Shown: positions 6,344-7,387 of the stretch, in pieces | Layout: each line of letters begins with the position of its first letter | Numbering within the stretch: the first letter of the stretch is position 1 | From: an uncultured Acidobacteriota bacterium | GTDB lineage: Bacteria > Acidobacteriota > Terriglobia > Bryobacterales > Bryobacteraceae | Direction: 5' to 3' | Assembly (NCBI GenBank): GCA_937952345.1 | Contig: CALFYN010000889.1 | Span: 1-7,387 of the forward strand | Length of the DNA: 7,387 nucleotides | Notes under the pieces: generated by a model | What the model was told of the DNA's origin: nothing | Databases searched by the model: none | What the model saw: the letters and a program-made list of their open reading frames with translations, nothing else | Made by a program: the position numbers and the translations under genes

Positions 6344-7387
6344 TTACTTGTTCACAGGAAGTAAGTATGTCGTTTCGACGGACAGACAACGGCGGAGGCC
6401 GGGGGCATCGAGGCGGTAGGTGGCGGTGTTGGCGCGAAAGTCCGATTTGGCGAGGATCTTTTCGTGGACGCGTTCCCCGGCGGCGGTGCGGTAGCGGTAA
6501 CGGATGCGGAGGGCGCCGGTGAGTTGCGAGGCATCGCGGAGTTTGCAGTGGATGGTGTTGTTGCCGGCGAAGATTTGCGGAAGCGTCATGATGCCGTTCT
6601 CGAAGTGGAGTTCGAGGGAAGCGGTGAGGCCGGGGCGGCCGCGCAGTTGGAAGCGGTAGACGCCATGCAAGGGGAGGGATTGGGAGACATCGCTCCAGGG
6701 GGACCAGATGTCGGGCTCATCGGCGCGGAAGGGCTTGGCGCGGAGAGTGCGGATCTGCACGGGTGTGGTGGATTTGCCGGAGGTGAGAATGAAGGGGCTG
6801 TAGAAATCGAATGTGCCGGAGGAATCGAGGGTGACGGGGATGCGGACGCGGCCCCAGGATTGGCCGATGGTGCGTCCACCGCTGACGGCGGAGTTGTAGC
6901 CTTCGTTGGCGGGCACCGTGGCGAGATATGGCTTGGCGTGAGCGTAGTTGGGATCGTGCTTGGGCCAGTTGCCATCGAACATGGTTTCGGTGACGCGATA
7001 GAAACGGCCGGAGGGGAGGAAGGGCTCTTCTCGGCGGGCCTGCGCACCTTTGGGGACATAGAACTGGCGCGCGGAGTTATCCCAGAACCGCTCGATGGAT
7101 GCGCCGGGCGGGAGTTGGAAATCCATGTTGTGGAAGCGCGTACCCATTTGATACTGGCGGTTGCCGAAGACATGCTCGGGTGGCTTGCCGGCTTTGCCCC
7201 AATCGTCTTCGGTGTTGAACCAGGCGGGGTGGACGAGGAGAGCGCGGTCCCATTCGAGGCCAAAGAATTCGAAGAACGGGGCGCTGCGGTGACGGTAGCC
7301 GCGATTGGCGAGGATGCGGCTGTCGTCACCGACTTGTTTCCAGTCGAGGATGGGGGCGTCGGGGGCGTCGCGTTCGATGAGGTAGTA
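6344..7387 (-). CDS. Unrecognised protein, C-terminal 347 residues (runs off right edge)
   Basis: The reading frame is open from the right edge to the TAA at 6346-6344, so the gene starts outside the window. The ATG at 7147 is internal: 80 further codons of good protein-like sequence precede it (YYLIERDAPDAP, RHRSAPFFEFFGLEWD, VHPAWFNTEDDWGKAGKPP). The visible part is rich in aromatic and beta-type sequence, with FHNMDFQLPPGASIERFWDN at visible residues 86-105, ARQFYVPKG just after, NEGYNSAVSGG near 160-170, and a C-terminal beta-rich portion (GNNTIHCKLRDAS, ALRIRYRYRTAAGERV). This resembles, from memory and weakly, the region behind the transglutaminase-like domain in large secreted proteins of Acidobacteriota and Planctomycetota. 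No catalytic residues can be assigned in the visible part. It ends 137 bases before the receptor start, with no terminator hairpin seen between, so some read-through into the operon is possible. Confidence 0.8.
   Translation of the reverse strand, partial: YYLIERDAPDAPILDWKQVGDDSRILANRGYRHRSAPFFEFFGLEWDRALLVHPAWFNTEDDWGKAGKPPEHVFGNRQYQMGTRFHNMDFQLPPGASIERFWDNSARQFYVPKGAQARREEPFLPSGRFYRVTETMFDGNWPKHDPNYAHAKPYLATVPANEGYNSAVSGGRTIGQSWGRVRIPVTLDSSGTFDFYSPFILTSGKSTTPVQIRTLRAKPFRADEPDIWSPWSDVSQSLPLHGVYRFQLRGRPGLTASLELHFENGIMTLPQIFAGNNTIHCKLRDASQLTGALRIRYRYRTAAGERVHEKILAKSDFRANTATYRLDAPGLRRCLSVETTYLLPVNK

Noticed and set aside
6319..6346. Possible terminator after the right-hand partial gene
   Set aside because: Only GCT/AGC arms around CCGCT can be paired, and there is no T run; too weak to call a terminator.
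7352..7369. Two perfect tandem copies of a 9-base unit (GGGGGCGTC)
   Set aside because: Only two copies, inside a coding region, encoding Asp-Ala-Pro twice; a minor in-frame duplication rather than a repeat array.

Overview
The window looks like chromosomal DNA from a GC-rich Gram-negative bacterium. Acidobacteriota of the Solibacter/Bryobacter type is my best guess. The main reason is the roughly 1,190-residue TonB-dependent receptor with an N-terminal carboxypeptidase-regulatory-like domain (Oar-like), a family expanded in that phylum, next to a secreted glycoside hydrolase. This is inferred from protein style, not from a marker gene.

All supported genes lie on the minus strand, so transcription runs from high to low coordinates. 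In that order: (1) the C-terminal 347 residues of an unrecognised protein, cut by the right edge (7387-6344); (2) a 137-base intergenic region, the only real regulatory space in the window, with a good sigma70-type promoter, a 14-bp palindrome over its -35 box, a bulged hairpin in the predicted leader and a possible 18-codon upstream ORF; (3) the Oar-like TonB-dependent receptor (6206-2625); (4) a GH20-type beta-N-acetylhexosaminidase (2621-381) starting 3 bases after the receptor stop codon; (5) the first 130 residues of an APC-family permease (391 to beyond position 1), which starts at a TTG inside the end of the hexosaminidase gene.

Genes 3-5 are packed so tightly (a 3-base gap, then an 11-base overlap) that they almost certainly form one transcriptional unit driven from the promoter near 6290-6318, probably with translational coupling. 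A plausible reading is a small nutrient-acquisition operon. The receptor would bring a substrate across the outer membrane, the exported hexosaminidase would release terminal N-acetylhexosamine from a glycan, glycopeptide or muropeptide, and the inner-membrane permease would take up an amino acid, polyamine or related product. There is no SusD-like partner in the window. The substrate is not determined by the sequence.

I found no RNA genes, mobile elements, CRISPR arrays or integration sites. I do not see a clearly new molecular system. The most informative points are the regulatory region before the receptor, the HexD/GcnA-like active-site signature in the hexosaminidase, the receptor and hydrolase sharing one reading frame across a single TGA, and the pairing of a hexosaminidase with an amino-acid-type permease.
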